A stretch of DNA of 64,000 nt from Micromonospora sp. WMMD1120 (GTDB lineage: Bacteria; Actinomycetota; Actinomycetes; Mycobacteriales; Micromonosporaceae): assembly GCF_029626235.1 (NCBI RefSeq), contig NZ_JARUBO010000005.1:5862001-5926000 (forward strand), in the 5' to 3' direction. A model generated the notes under the pieces. The model had not been told where the DNA came from. It saw only the letters and a list, made by a program, of their open reading frames with translations, and did no database searches. This document shows positions 26,656 through 35,964 of this stretch, one piece after another. The number at the start of each line of letters is the position of its first letter. Position 1 is the first letter of the stretch. The translations under genes were made by a program, and so were the position numbers.

Positions 26656-27374
26656 AGCTGCTCATGCCCTACCTCACCGGCGGGATCGTGCCCGGCTGGA
26701 CGGCATTTCTCAGCGCCTTCGAGCAGGCCGGAGCCGACCTCGTCGAGATCGGCCTGCCGTTCTCCGACCCGACGGTGGACGGTCCCACCATCCAGCGGTC
26801 CTCGGACGCGGCCCTCGCCCGGGGCACCACGCCCACCTCGGTCCTGGCGGACCTCGCCGACGTGCGCGTCGGCATCCCCCTCGTCGCCAGCACGTACGCC
26901 AACATCGCCCTGCGGCCCGGGTTCGGCGACGCGCTGACGGCGGCCGGGGTGACCGGGCTGATCGTGCCCGACCTGCCTCTGGACGAGCTGGCCGGCCTGG
27001 ACGTGCCGGGCGTCCGGGTGAGCCTGCTCGCCTCGCCCGCCACGCCGGACGACCGGCTCGCCGAGATCGGTCGGCGCAGCCAGGGTTTCGTGTACGCCGT
27101 CTCGATCATGGGCACGACCGGCGAGCGCGACCGGCTCGCGCCCTCGGCAGCCACCCTGGCCGCCCGGCTCAAGCAGGTCACCGACCTACCGGTGCTGGTG
27201 GGCTTCGGCATCTCCACCCCGCGGCAGGCGGCCGAGGCGGCGGCGGTCGCCGACGGCGTCATCGTCGGCGCGGCCGTCATGCGGCGCATCCTCGCCGGGG
27301 CGGGTCCGGCCGAGGTCGGCGCGTTCGTGGCGTCGCTGCGGGCCGCGCTCTGCGCGGTGGCTCCCGTGCGATGA
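26652..27374 (+). CDS. trpA: tryptophan synthase alpha chain
   Basis: The 240-residue TIM-barrel protein cleaves indole-3-glycerol phosphate to indole. Glu32 and Asp43 (VEIGLPFSDPTVDGP) are the catalytic pair, and the phosphate-binding GFGISTP is present. The N-terminus is about 17 residues shorter than in enteric enzymes, so helix H0 is missing. ATG overlaps the trpB stop (ATGA), which indicates coupled translation and 1:1 supply of the alpha-beta complex. Confidence 0.92.
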   Translation: MKLLMPYLTGGIVPGWTAFLSAFEQAGADLVEIGLPFSDPTVDGPTIQRSSDAALARGTTPTSVLADLADVRVGIPLVASTYANIALRPGFGDALTAAGVTGLIVPDLPLDELAGLDVPGVRVSLLASPATPDDRLAEIGRRSQGFVYAVSIMGTTGERDRLAPSAATLAARLKQVTDLPVLVGFGISTPRQAAEAAAVADGVIVGAAVMRRILAGAGPAEVGAFVASLRAALCAVAPVR

Positions 27375-27434
27375 TCGGCGGTGCCCGTCGACGACGGGTG
27401 CGGCAGTCGACGCGTCGGGAGGCGAGGCAGACCA

Positions 27435-28166
27435 GTGGCACGCTACCGGGCCATCGCCGCCGACCTCGCCGCCAAGATCCGCGACGGACACTACGCGCCG
27501 GGCGCGGCGCTGCCCGCGCAACGCGAGCTGAGCACCGCGTACGGCGTCACCCTGATGACGCTGCGGCAGGCCCTGCGCGAGCTGAGCGCCGAGGGGCTGA
27601 TCGTCCAGCGGCCCGGCAAGGGCACCTTCGTCGCGCCGTCCCACGCCGCGTACCAGCTCGGGTCGCTGCGCAGCTTCGACGACGACCTGCGCGAGCAGGG
27701 CCACCAGGTGCACACCACGGTGGTCTCCCGCGCGCAACGCCGGCTGCCCGCGGGTGTCGCGGCCCGGCTGCGGGTCCGCGAGGACGAGACGGGCCTGCGC
27801 CTCGAGCGGGTCCGCACGTTCGCCGGCCGCCGCGCCATCCACCAGATCTCCTGGGTACGCGAGCCGCACGCGCGCCGGCTACACGACGTGGACTTCACCG
27901 GCACCTCGTTGTACGCGGCCCTGGCCGACCTCGGCGTGGTGGTGGCCCGAGCGGCGGAGACGATCCGACCTGAGGTGTTGGGCGCTGACCTGGCCCGGCA
28001 TCTGGACGAGGCCGAGGGAGCGCCGGTGCTGATCAGCGACCGGATCACCTACGCGCCCGACGGGACGGCCCTGGTGACGGACCGGGCGACGATGGTGGGC
28101 AGCCTGCTGCAGATCACCGCCGACCGGGCCGCCACCGGACTGTCCCTGCACTACGCGGCCGTCTAG
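27435..28166 (+). CDS. GntR-family (HutC/FarR-type) transcriptional regulator
   Basis: The 243-residue protein has a winged HTH (LAAKIRDGHYAPGAALPAQR, MTLRQALRELSAEGLIVQR) and a UTRA ligand-binding domain from about residue 80. The GTG start has GGGAGG upstream. It lies 60 bases after trpA, on the same strand, so probably cotranscribed. The duplicated 13-mer at the trpB promoter is its most likely operator, giving autoregulation. The effector would be a compound linked to indole or tryptophan, which is a guess. It is convergent with urtE. Confidence 0.85.
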   Translation: MARYRAIAADLAAKIRDGHYAPGAALPAQRELSTAYGVTLMTLRQALRELSAEGLIVQRPGKGTFVAPSHAAYQLGSLRSFDDDLREQGHQVHTTVVSRAQRRLPAGVAARLRVREDETGLRLERVRTFAGRRAIHQISWVREPHARRLHDVDFTGTSLYAALADLGVVVARAAETIRPEVLGADLARHLDEAEGAPVLISDRITYAPDGTALVTDRATMVGSLLQITADRAATGLSLHYAAV

Positions 28167-28246
28167 CGCGGAACCCGGCCACCTCGACGAGGTCGTCCGG
28201 CTGATCCGTGACCTCCTCGGTCGCGTCCAGCCCTGACCCGCCGGGC

Positions 28247-28939
28247 TCAGACCGCCAGGGCCGCCCGGACCTCCTGCTCGGCGGTCACGCCGCCGTCGCC
28301 GTGCGAGGTGACGCGACCGGACTCCAGCACGTGGTAACGGTCGGCCACCCGCAGCGCGAAGCCCAGGTGCTGCTCCACGAGCAGCACGCTGAAACCGGCC
28401 TGCCGGGTCAGCTCGACGATCCGCTCCTGGATCTCCGCGACCACCGACGGCTGGATGCCCTCGGTGGGCTCGTCGAGCATCAGCAGCCGCGGCCGGGTGA
28501 TCAGCGCGCGGGCGATGGCCAACTGTTGGCGTTGCCCGCCGGACAGCAGGCCGGCCCGCCGCCGCAGCAGCGGGCGCAGCGCCGGGAACAGGTCCAGCGC
28601 CTCCGCCGTGGCCACCGCCCCGTCGCGCCGGCCGTCGGCCACCAGCCGCAGGTTCTCCGCGGCGGTCAGGTGCGGAAAGCACTGCTGGCCCTGCGGCACG
28701 TACGCCATGCCCCGGGCCACCCGCTCGTGCGGCCCGAGCCGGGTGACGTCCTCGCCGTCCAGCTCCACCGTTCCGGCGCTCGGCCGCAGCAGCCCGGCCG
28801 CGACCCGCAGCAGCGTGCTCTTGCCGGCGCCGTTGTGCCCGAGCACCGTGGCCACCCCGTCGGGCGGTACGGCGAGGTCGACCCCGTGCAGCACCCGGGA
28901 GCGCCCGTATCCGGCGTGCACGCCGCGCAGCGTCAGCAT
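28247..28939 (-). CDS. urtE: urea ABC transporter ATP-binding protein UrtE
   Basis: The 230-residue branched-chain-type ABC ATPase has Walker A GHNGAGKST, signature LSGGQRQQLAIARALI and Walker B LLMLDEPTEGI. It is the last gene of urtABCDE and carries the short (230-residue) LivF/UrtE length. I prefer ATG 28939, in TGATG overlap with urtD and four bases after GGAGG; GTG 28942 is one codon earlier. Confidence 0.9.
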   Translation of the reverse strand: MLTLRGVHAGYGRSRVLHGVDLAVPPDGVATVLGHNGAGKSTLLRVAAGLLRPSAGTVELDGEDVTRLGPHERVARGMAYVPQGQQCFPHLTAAENLRLVADGRRDGAVATAEALDLFPALRPLLRRRAGLLSGGQRQQLAIARALITRPRLLMLDEPTEGIQPSVVAEIQERIVELTRQAGFSVLLVEQHLGFALRVADRYHVLESGRVTSHGDGGVTAEQEVRAALAV

Positions 28940-29715
28940 CACGCCTCCGAACCGGTGCGGGCCGACCCGGCGTCGACCGGGTGGCCGAGATAGACCTCCT
29001 GCACGCGCGGGTCCGCCTGGACCTGGGCCACTGTCCCCTCACTGAGCACCCGTCCGGCGTGCAGCACGGTGACGCTGCGCGCGAAGCGGCGCAGGAAGTC
29101 CATGTCGTGCTCGATCACCACCACCGTGCGGTCCCGGCTGACCGTCTCCAGCAGCGCGCCGGTGGCGTCGCGTTCCTCGTGACTCATCCCGGCGACCGGC
29201 TCGTCGAGCAGCAGCAGTCGCGCGTCCTGCACCAGCAACATGCCGATCTCCAACCACTGTTTCTGGCCGTGGGAGAGCGTCCCGGCGAGGTGTTCGGCCC
29301 GCCCGGTCAGCCCGATGGTCTCCAGCGCGGCGGCGACCTCGTCCGGCACGCCGCGCCGGCGTCGGGCCAGGGTGAGCCAGCTCCGCCGGGCGCCCGCCGC
29401 GATGTCGAGGTTCTGCAACACCGACAGCTCCTCGAAGATGGTCGAGGTCTGGAAGGTCCGCCCGACACCCAACCGGCTGATCCGGTGCACCGGTCGGCCC
29501 AGCAGCTCGTGGTCACCGAACCGGACCGAACCGCTGGCCCGGACCAGGCCGGTGATCGCGTCGACGAGGGTGGTCTTGCCGGCCCCGTTCGGCCCGATCA
29601 GGAACCGGATGTCACCGGCGGGCACCTCCAGCGAGACGCCGTCGACGGCGGTGAAGCCGTCGAAGCTGACCCGCACGTCGCGGACGGACAACCCGTCCAG
29701 CCGCTCGTCGCTCAT
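28939..29715 (-). CDS. urtD: urea ABC transporter ATP-binding protein UrtD
   Basis: The 258-residue ATPase has Walker A GPNGAGKTT, the LSHGQKQWLEIGMLL signature characteristic of UrtD/LivG, and Walker B LLLLDEPVAGM. It forms the heterodimeric motor with UrtE for urea import. It overlaps urtC by four bases (ATGA) and has GGGAGGTGACGACGGC upstream of the ATG. Confidence 0.9.
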   Translation of the reverse strand: MSDERLDGLSVRDVRVSFDGFTAVDGVSLEVPAGDIRFLIGPNGAGKTTLVDAITGLVRASGSVRFGDHELLGRPVHRISRLGVGRTFQTSTIFEELSVLQNLDIAAGARRSWLTLARRRRGVPDEVAAALETIGLTGRAEHLAGTLSHGQKQWLEIGMLLVQDARLLLLDEPVAGMSHEERDATGALLETVSRDRTVVVIEHDMDFLRRFARSVTVLHAGRVLSEGTVAQVQADPRVQEVYLGHPVDAGSARTGSEA

Positions 29716-30896
29716 GCCGTCGTCACCTCCCGCTCGGCGCGTCGTCGACGCGGCGGTGACCACCACCGCCGCGCTGGTGCGTCGCTGCCGTCACGGCGGC
29801 GGGCCAGCGCCCACAGCGACGCCAGGCCGCCGGGCAGGAACGCCACCACCACCACGAACAGCAACCCCTGAAGGTACGTCCAGGTGCCCGGGAACCGTTC
29901 GGAGAGCGCGGTACGCGCCCAGGCCACCGCCACCGCGCCGAGCACCGGGCCGAGCAGTGTGGCCCGGCCGCCCACCGCGACCCCGATGACGAACTCGATC
30001 GACGGGACGATGCCGATCAGCGCGGGCGAGATGATGCCCACCGCCGGCACGAACAGCGCCCCGGCCAGCCCGGCCATGCCCGCCGCGACCACGTACGCCA
30101 CCAGCTTGACCGTCGCCGGGTCGTAGCCGAGGAAGCGGACCCGCTCCTCACCGTCGCGGACCGCCACCAGCAGTTCGCCGTAGCGGCTCTGGATGAGCTG
30201 GCGGGTGAGCGCGAGCAACGCCAGCAGGGTGCCGGCGATGATGAAGTACACCATCCGCTGGTTGACCGGGTCGTCCAGGTCGTAGCCGAAGAAGCCCTTG
30301 ATGTCGGTGAGCCCGTTGGTGCCGCCCGTGGTGCCCTGCTGGCCGATCAGCAGGATCACCATCGCGGCGGCGAGCGCCTGACTGAGGATGGCGAAGTACG
30401 CGCCGCGCACCCGGCGACGGAAGACCAACGAGCCGAGCCCGAAGGCGACGGCCATCGGCAGCAACACCGTCGCGGGCAGCGCGAACCAGGGGCTGGCGAA
30501 CGGTCGCCACCACACCGGCAGCTCGTCGAGTTGCCCGTACAGTTGCATGAAGTCGGGCATCCCACCCGGGCCCGCGTCGGCCAGCTTGAGGTGCATGGCC
30601 ATCGCGTAGCCACCGAGACCGAAGAAGACGCCCTGGCCGAGGGTGAGCATCCCGCCCCGCCCCCAGGCGATCCCGATGCCGACGGCGACCATGGCGACGC
30701 AGAGATACTTCGCGAGCAGGGAGAGCCGGAAGTCCGACAGCACCAGCGGGGCGACGGCGAACAGCAGCGCCGCGCCGAACGCGAAGCCGGCGAGCGTCCG
30801 CAGCCGGGAGCGGTCACCGGATCGACGAGGTGGCTCGGCGTCGGCTGTCGTCGCGCTGGCGGCGGCGCGGGGCGGCGCGGGGGTGACGGCGGTCAT
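29712..30896 (-). CDS. urtC: urea ABC transporter permease UrtC
   Basis: The 394-residue permease has about ten hydrophobic spans (for example LCVAMVAVGIGIAWG) and the Leu/Gly-rich GVFFGLGGYAMAMHLKLADA of the UrtC/LivM family. The N-terminal 45 residues are a Pro/Ala-rich cytosolic extension. ATG 30896 overlaps the urtB stop and follows CAGGAGCC; a longer reading from 30941 is unlikely. Confidence 0.9.
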   Translation of the reverse strand: MTAVTPAPPRAAASATTADAEPPRRSGDRSRLRTLAGFAFGAALLFAVAPLVLSDFRLSLLAKYLCVAMVAVGIGIAWGRGGMLTLGQGVFFGLGGYAMAMHLKLADAGPGGMPDFMQLYGQLDELPVWWRPFASPWFALPATVLLPMAVAFGLGSLVFRRRVRGAYFAILSQALAAAMVILLIGQQGTTGGTNGLTDIKGFFGYDLDDPVNQRMVYFIIAGTLLALLALTRQLIQSRYGELLVAVRDGEERVRFLGYDPATVKLVAYVVAAGMAGLAGALFVPAVGIISPALIGIVPSIEFVIGVAVGGRATLLGPVLGAVAVAWARTALSERFPGTWTYLQGLLFVVVVAFLPGGLASLWALARRRDGSDAPARRWWSPPRRRRAEREVTTA

Positions 30897-31780
30897 GCGA
30901 GGCTCCTGGTCCGCAGGGTGAACAGGCCCTGGGGTCGCCACTGGAGGAACGCGACGATCGCCACGAACACGATCACCTTGGCGACGCTGAGGGTGGTCAG
31001 GTACTCCCCGGTGGCCTGGAGCACGCCGAGGGCGAAGGCGACGATCACACTGCCCTTGAGCTGGCCGATCCCGCCGACCACGACGACCAGGAAGGCGTCG
31101 ATGATCAGGTTGGTGCCCATCGTCGGGCCGATCGGTCCGAGCAGGGTGAGCGCCACCCCGGCGAGCCCGGCCAGGCCGGAGCCGATGAAGAAGGTCGTCC
31201 GGTCGACCCGGGCGGTGGCGATGCCGGACACCGCGGCGAGGTCGCGGTTCTGCACCACCGCGCGGATGCGCCGCCCGAGCGGGGTGAGCCGCAACGCCAG
31301 GGTCAGCGCGGCGACGGCGGCCAGCGCCAGGGCCAGAATGAACAGCCGGTTGGTGGCGATGGTCAGCCCGCCGGGCAGCGCCACGTTCCCGGTCAGCACC
31401 TCCGGCGCGCGGGTCTGCACGTTCGGGCTGCCGAAGATGTCCCGGGCCAGTTGCTGGAGCATCAGCGACACGCCCCAGGTGACCAGCAGGGTGTCCAGCG
31501 GCCGGGCGTAGAGCCGGCGGATGAGCAGCATCTCCAGCAGCACGCCCATCGTGCCGGCGACCACGAACGCCACCGGCAACGCCACCAGCAGTGACACGCC
31601 GGCCCCGGTGATGCCCTGTTGCAGGACGTAGGTGGTGTACGCGCCGGCCATGATGAACTCACCGTGCGCCATGTTGATCACGTTCATCTGGCCGAAGGTC
31701 AGCGCGAGGCCGAGCGCGATGAGCAGCAGCACCGCGCCGATGCTGATGCCGGTGAAGAGTTGACCGAAGAGGACTGTCAC
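30893..31780 (-). CDS. urtB: urea ABC transporter permease UrtB
   Basis: The 295-residue integral membrane protein has the UrtB/LivH pattern (LLIALGLALTFGQMNVINMA, then GEFIMAGAYTTYVLQQ) and about eight spans. It pairs with UrtC to form the urea channel. The intergenic distance to urtA is 76 bases, so it remains in the same transcript. Confidence 0.9.
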   Translation of the reverse strand: MTVLFGQLFTGISIGAVLLLIALGLALTFGQMNVINMAHGEFIMAGAYTTYVLQQGITGAGVSLLVALPVAFVVAGTMGVLLEMLLIRRLYARPLDTLLVTWGVSLMLQQLARDIFGSPNVQTRAPEVLTGNVALPGGLTIATNRLFILALALAAVAALTLALRLTPLGRRIRAVVQNRDLAAVSGIATARVDRTTFFIGSGLAGLAGVALTLLGPIGPTMGTNLIIDAFLVVVVGGIGQLKGSVIVAFALGVLQATGEYLTTLSVAKVIVFVAIVAFLQWRPQGLFTLRTRSLA

Positions 31781-31856
31781 TGTGGGTACTCCGAACTGCT
31801 GGTCGGGTGGCCCGGGCGGGGGCGCGTCGTCGCGCTGACCGCCCGGGCCGGCGTCG

Positions 31857-33101
31857 TCAGCTCAGGCCGCTCGCCCACGGGTAGGTCTTGAGGAACGGGT
31901 CCGGCGCGACCGGCTGGCCGGAGTTCCAGACCTCGGTGATCAGGCCGTCCGCGCCGATCTTGCCGATCCGGGCGGTCTTGGCGATGTGCTGGGTCTTGCC
32001 GTCCACGGTGACCAGGCCCTCCGGCGCTTCGAAGGTGATCCCGTCCGAGGCGGCGCGGACCTTCTCCACGTCGAAGGCGCCGGCCTTCTCGACCATCGCC
32101 TTCCACAGGTAGACACCGACGTACGCGGCCTCCATCGGGTCGCTCGTCGGCTTGTCCGCGCCGTACTTCGCCTTGTACGCGGCCACGAACTTCGAGTTCG
32201 CCGCGCCCGGCGTGGTCTGGTAGTAGTTCCAGGCGGTCAGCTGGCCCTCCAGGTACTGGGTGCCGATGCCCTTGACCTCCTCCTCGGCGATCGACACCGA
32301 CACCACCGGCATCGCGGCGGCGGTCAGGCCGGCGGACTTGTACTCCTTGAAGAAGGCCACGTTGCTGTCCCCGTTGAGGGTGTTGAACACCGCGGCGGCG
32401 CCGGACGACTTGACCTTGTTGACGATCGTGCCGAACTCGGTGGAGCCGAGCGGGGCGTAGTCCTCCCCCGAAACGGTCATCCCGTTCGCCGCCGCGTACG
32501 CCTTGATGATTTTGTTGGCCGTGCGCGGGAAGACATAGTCGCTGCCGACCAGGTAGACCGACTTCACGCCCTTGGACTTGAGGTAGTCGAGACCGGGAAC
32601 GATCTGCTGGTTCGTCGTCGCCCCGGTGTAGAAGATGTAGGGCGACTGCTCCAGACCCTCGTACTGCACCGGGTAGAACAGCAGCGCCTTGTTCTTCTCG
32701 AACACCGGCTTGACCGCCTTGCGGCTGGCCGACGTCCAGCAGCCGAAGACGGCGGCGACCCGGTCCTCGGAGATGAGCTTCTCGGCCTTCTCGGCGAAGG
32801 TGGGCCAGTCCGAGGCGCCGTCCTCACCCACCGGCTGGATCTTCTTGCCGAGGACGCCGCCCGCGGCGTTGATCTCCTCGACGGCGAGCATGATGGCGTC
32901 GCGGACGGTGACCTCGCTGATCGCCATGGTGCCGGAGAGCGAGTTGAGCAGGCCGATCTTGACGGTGTCGCCGGAGACGTCAGCGGTGACGCCGGACGCG
33001 TTCGACGCGTCGGTGGTCTTGCTGCCGCACGCGGTCATCGCGGCCACGGCGACCACTGTCATGGCACCCGCCAGGATGCGGCGGCCCCGGAATAGTGACA
33101 T
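31857..33101 (-). CDS. urtA: urea ABC transporter substrate-binding lipoprotein UrtA
   Basis: The 414-residue protein has a lipoprotein signal peptide with lipobox AMTACGS and a periplasmic-binding type I fold ([20 protein letters not shown] ... [20 protein letters not shown]). It captures urea outside the cell and hands it to UrtBC. GGGAGATTAG precedes the ATG. A 397-base upstream gap carries its promoter, a GlnR-like half-site and several hairpins. Confidence 0.92.
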   Translation of the reverse strand: MSLFRGRRILAGAMTVVAVAAMTACGSKTTDASNASGVTADVSGDTVKIGLLNSLSGTMAISEVTVRDAIMLAVEEINAAGGVLGKKIQPVGEDGASDWPTFAEKAEKLISEDRVAAVFGCWTSASRKAVKPVFEKNKALLFYPVQYEGLEQSPYIFYTGATTNQQIVPGLDYLKSKGVKSVYLVGSDYVFPRTANKIIKAYAAANGMTVSGEDYAPLGSTEFGTIVNKVKSSGAAAVFNTLNGDSNVAFFKEYKSAGLTAAAMPVVSVSIAEEEVKGIGTQYLEGQLTAWNYYQTTPGAANSKFVAAYKAKYGADKPTSDPMEAAYVGVYLWKAMVEKAGAFDVEKVRAASDGITFEAPEGLVTVDGKTQHIAKTARIGKIGADGLITEVWNSGQPVAPDPFLKTYPWASGLS

Positions 33102-33498
33102 CTAATCTCCCTGCGATGCGCTCAAGTGGCGAGAGGACGGTCGGTGCGGTCCGGTGGAGCTGAGGTGACGGTGCCGCAGTCGACGGGTGGACGCCGACCG
33201 CGGCACCGGAACTGTTCTGGGCAGGGAAAGCGTTGACCGACATGATTGCGCGCGTGTTTCCCGGCCCTTAATTGACTGTTTCCCGCGCCGCCCAATGGAC
33301 ACCCGCCACAATGGCCGGCAACGTCCACCCATGACGTTGCCGGCCAGCGCAAACTCGGGGATAAAAATGGCACCACAATGGTCGGCGAGCAGATTCCGCC
33401 GTCGGTGGGCGCAGATTCGCGGCATCCGACTCCCGGTCAGATGCTTCACGCAGGAAGCATCTTAGGCTCGGCGCGGGCGGGGCTGTCAAGCTCCCGCG
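33102..33498 (-). promoter_or_regulatory. urtA upstream region: three hairpins and a GlnR-like half-site
   Basis: This 397-base gap holds no convincing gene. Reading towards urtA there is a 9-bp hairpin 33439-33462 (AGATGCTTC/GAAGCATCT), which probably ends the upstream gene; a perfect 14-bp hairpin 33312-33346 (TGGCCGGCAACGTC arm); a GlnR-like pair of GAAAC boxes on the minus strand at 33256-33282, 22 bases apart, which is the spacing of GlnR a/b sites, though the intervening GTnAC box is degenerate; and a leader hairpin 33169-33208. The composition is locally AT-rich around 33268-33281. Confidence 0.4.
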
Positions 33499-34581
33499 TC
33501 AGAGTTGGGCGAGCACGTGGAAGTCGAGCCCGTCGGCCTCGGCCAGATAGATGCGCTGCCGTACGTGCCGCTGCCGCAACCCCAACCGCCCGCGCGGCCC
33601 GTGGTAGGCCACCGTGTCCGCTGCCGTCTCGATCGCCCGCACGTCGAGGGTGCGGGCCCGACCGATCAGGGCGGCGAGCAGCATGACGCCCTCGTAGCAG
33701 GACTCCCCCAGGCTGCCCAACGGCGGCGCCTCCACCCCGAAGCGCCCCGCGAACTCACCGTGGAAGTCGAGATTCTCCTGGGTCACCAGGCCGGCGAAGA
33801 AACCCGCCGTGCTGTAGAGCCGCCCTGTCGCGCCGGCACCGCTGGCCAGCAGCATGTTCTCGTCCATCAGGGTGCTCAGCCGCAGACACCGCACGTCCAG
33901 ACCGGACCGGGCGAACGCCCTGTTGAACCGGACCGCGTCCGCCCCGACGAGCAGCATCAGCACCGCGTCGGCGTCGCTGTGCTCGATGCGGCGCAGCACC
34001 TCCCGGAAGTCGTGCGCGTCCAACGGCAGGAAGTGCCGGCCCACCACCTGACCGCCCGCGCGCAGCGCGTACCGCTGGGCCGCGCGCGCCGTCCGCCTCG
34101 GCCAGACGTAGTCGTTGCCGACCACGAACCAGCGGCGCACCCCCTGCTCCCCGGCGAGCAGCCGCATCGCGGGCCACAACTGGGCGTCCGGGGTCTCGCT
34201 GGTCAGGAACACCCCCTCGGTACGCTCACCGCCCTCGTAGAGCGCGGTGTAGACGTACGGCACCCGGTGCGCGACGCGGGGTGCGAGCGCCTGGCGCACC
34301 GAGGAGATGTGCCACCCCGTCACCCCCTGCACGGCCCCCACCGACACCAACGCCTCGACCTCGGCGGCCACCTCGGCCGGCGGCGCGCCACCGTCGACCG
34401 GCACCAACCGCACCTCCCGGCCCAGCACGCCGCCACCGCGGTTGATCTCCTCGACCGCGAGTTGGGCACACAGCTCGCAGGTGGGGCCGAACATGCCGGC
34501 CGGCCCCCGCATCGGGTAGACCAGCGCGACGCTGACCACATCGGGGTCGACGGTCAGCCACGGCGATGCCGGCGCGGACAT
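33499..34581 (-). CDS. cytosolic UrtA/AmiC-like ligand-binding protein (Periplasmic_binding type I fold without signal)
   Basis: The 360-residue protein has the type I periplasmic-binding fold of UrtA and AmiC (VALVYPMRGPAGMFGPTCEL, VEEINRGGGVLGREVRLVP, WFVVGNDYVWPRRTARAAQR) but no signal peptide or lipobox; the mature fold begins within the first 20 residues. That makes it an intracellular sensor of urea or amides, like AmiC, rather than a transporter component. It is divergent from the MarR gene, with a 96-base shared promoter gap, and lies between the urtABCDE and urease operons. ATG 34581 has weak ribosome-binding support; the longer reading from 34650 is less likely. Confidence 0.75.
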   Translation of the reverse strand: MSAPASPWLTVDPDVVSVALVYPMRGPAGMFGPTCELCAQLAVEEINRGGGVLGREVRLVPVDGGAPPAEVAAEVEALVSVGAVQGVTGWHISSVRQALAPRVAHRVPYVYTALYEGGERTEGVFLTSETPDAQLWPAMRLLAGEQGVRRWFVVGNDYVWPRRTARAAQRYALRAGGQVVGRHFLPLDAHDFREVLRRIEHSDADAVLMLLVGADAVRFNRAFARSGLDVRCLRLSTLMDENMLLASGAGATGRLYSTAGFFAGLVTQENLDFHGEFAGRFGVEAPPLGSLGESCYEGVMLLAALIGRARTLDVRAIETAADTVAYHGPRGRLGLRQRHVRQRIYLAEADGLDFHVLAQL

Positions 34582-34677
34582 GAGCACATGATTGCCGGGC
34601 CCCGGGCGGAAGACCAGCACTCCCCACGGACCGGGACGACTCGGTACCATGACCGGGCCACCGGCCCAGGGAGTCCC

Positions 34678-35142
34678 ATGTCAGACGTGCCCGGGGCGTC
34701 AGCCGACCTGCTGCGCTCGCTCACCCGCGCCGAACGGCTGCTCTCCCGCCGGGTGGGCGCCGTCCTCGCCGAGGACGCGCTGACCGTCGAGGCGTGGCGG
34801 GTGCTCTGCCTGCTCGCCGACGGTCAGGGTCACCCGATGAGCGAGGTGTCCACGGAGGCGTCCCTGCCGCCGGGCACCCTCACCAAACTGGTCGACCAGC
34901 TCGTCGACCGCAATCTCGTCTACCGTCGGATCGACCCGGTGGACCGGCGCCGGATCCGGGCGTACCTGACCGCCCGGGGCCGCCGCGAGCACGCCCGTCT
35001 CGACGAGCGGGTCCGGGCCAGCCTCGCCGAGTGGGGCGCGCTGCCGGTGGCCGAGCTGATCGACCAGCTCGACGACCTGACGGGCCGCCTCGACCCGACC
35101 CGCCAGCGGCAGCAACCCGCCTCGACCGCCCCACACCGCTGA
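34678..35142 (+). CDS. MarR-family transcriptional regulator
   Basis: The 154-residue winged-helix protein has the MarR pattern (EAWRVLCLLADGQGHPMSEV, LTKLVDQLVDRNLVYRRIDP, DRRRIRAYLT). It is divergent from the cytosolic AmiC-like protein and converges on ureD. Its position between the two urea operons suggests that it regulates one or both, perhaps with the AmiC-like protein supplying ligand information; direct evidence is absent. Confidence 0.85.
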   Translation: MSDVPGASADLLRSLTRAERLLSRRVGAVLAEDALTVEAWRVLCLLADGQGHPMSEVSTEASLPPGTLTKLVDQLVDRNLVYRRIDPVDRRRIRAYLTARGRREHARLDERVRASLAEWGALPVAELIDQLDDLTGRLDPTRQRQQPASTAPHR

Positions 35143-35241
35143 CCGCCCAGCCGGCGACGGCGGTCGGCGCAGAGGGACCGGCCTCGGACGAACCCGTCAG
35201 CCGGAGGCTGTCGAAACTGCCGGCAGGACCAGGGCACACCC

Positions 35242-35964
35242 CTAGACCGTGAGGTGGGTGCGCAGGGTGTGGCCGTCCGGGGCGGTGGCGGTCCAGAGCG
35301 TCGCTGGGCCACCGGCGAGCGGCAGCCCGGCGACCGCGCCGTCGGCCCGCACCACCGCCGGTCGCACCGGTCGGGACGGGTCCACCACCAGCAGCGAGCC
35401 GGTGGCCGTGGCGCCCCCGAGCACCGCCGGGCCGGCCCAGCCGGGCGCCCGCGGTCCGACCGCCAACGACTGGCGCAGCAGCGGCCGGTCCGCGTAGTCG
35501 ACCTGGGTGTGCACCACGGCCCCGCCCGGCGCCTCGCCGTACCGGCCGCAGACCAGCTCGTCGCGCCAGCGCAGGCTGGCCCCGGCCGCCAAATCGATCC
35601 GGGACTCGGCGAGGTGCGCGCAGCCGGCCGCCGCCACCAGCTGTTCGGGCTGCCAGTCCAGCCTGGCCTCGGCGTGCACCACGGCCCGCACCGCCATCCG
35701 GGACACCGCGCCCGGCCGGCCTGGCAGGGCGATCGAGGCGGCGACGCTGCGCACCCGCACCGCCGCGCCGGGGCCCACCTCGATCTCCAGCCGCAGGTCG
35801 TCCCCGGCGAGCGGGCCGGCCGCCCCGCCGACGAGGTGCACGGTGGCGACACCGTCCTCGACGGGGGTCTGCCGCAGCAGGAGCGGCGTCTCGCCGGACA
35901 ACTCGACCAGCGTGGTGCCGCCCCGGCCGTCGCTGCGGGCGACCAGCCGGGCGCGTGCCCGCAT
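35242..35964 (-). CDS. ureD: urease accessory protein UreD (UreH)
   Basis: The 240-residue protein matches UreD by its beta-rich fold and segments such as LLLRQTPVEDGVATVHLVGG and ARLDWQPEQLVAAAGCAHLA. It acts as the platform on which UreF and UreG dock to load nickel into apo-urease. It is the last gene of the operon and starts in ATGA overlap with ureG. Confidence 0.9.
   Translation of the reverse strand: MRARARLVARSDGRGGTTLVELSGETPLLLRQTPVEDGVATVHLVGGAAGPLAGDDLRLEIEVGPGAAVRVRSVAASIALPGRPGAVSRMAVRAVVHAEARLDWQPEQLVAAAGCAHLAESRIDLAAGASLRWRDELVCGRYGEAPGGAVVHTQVDYADRPLLRQSLAVGPRAPGWAGPAVLGGATATGSLLVVDPSRPVRPAVVRADGAVAGLPLAGGPATLWTATAPDGHTLRTHLTV

Noticed and set aside
28167..28246. Terminator between gntR and urtE
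   Set aside because: Only a short ACCTCG/CGAGGT palindrome is visible; too weak to call.
33367..33465. 32-codon open frame on the plus strand (MAPQWSASRF...)
   Set aside because: It has only a weak purine-rich upstream site, overlaps a hairpin probably ending the convergent gene and has no conserved features that I recognise.
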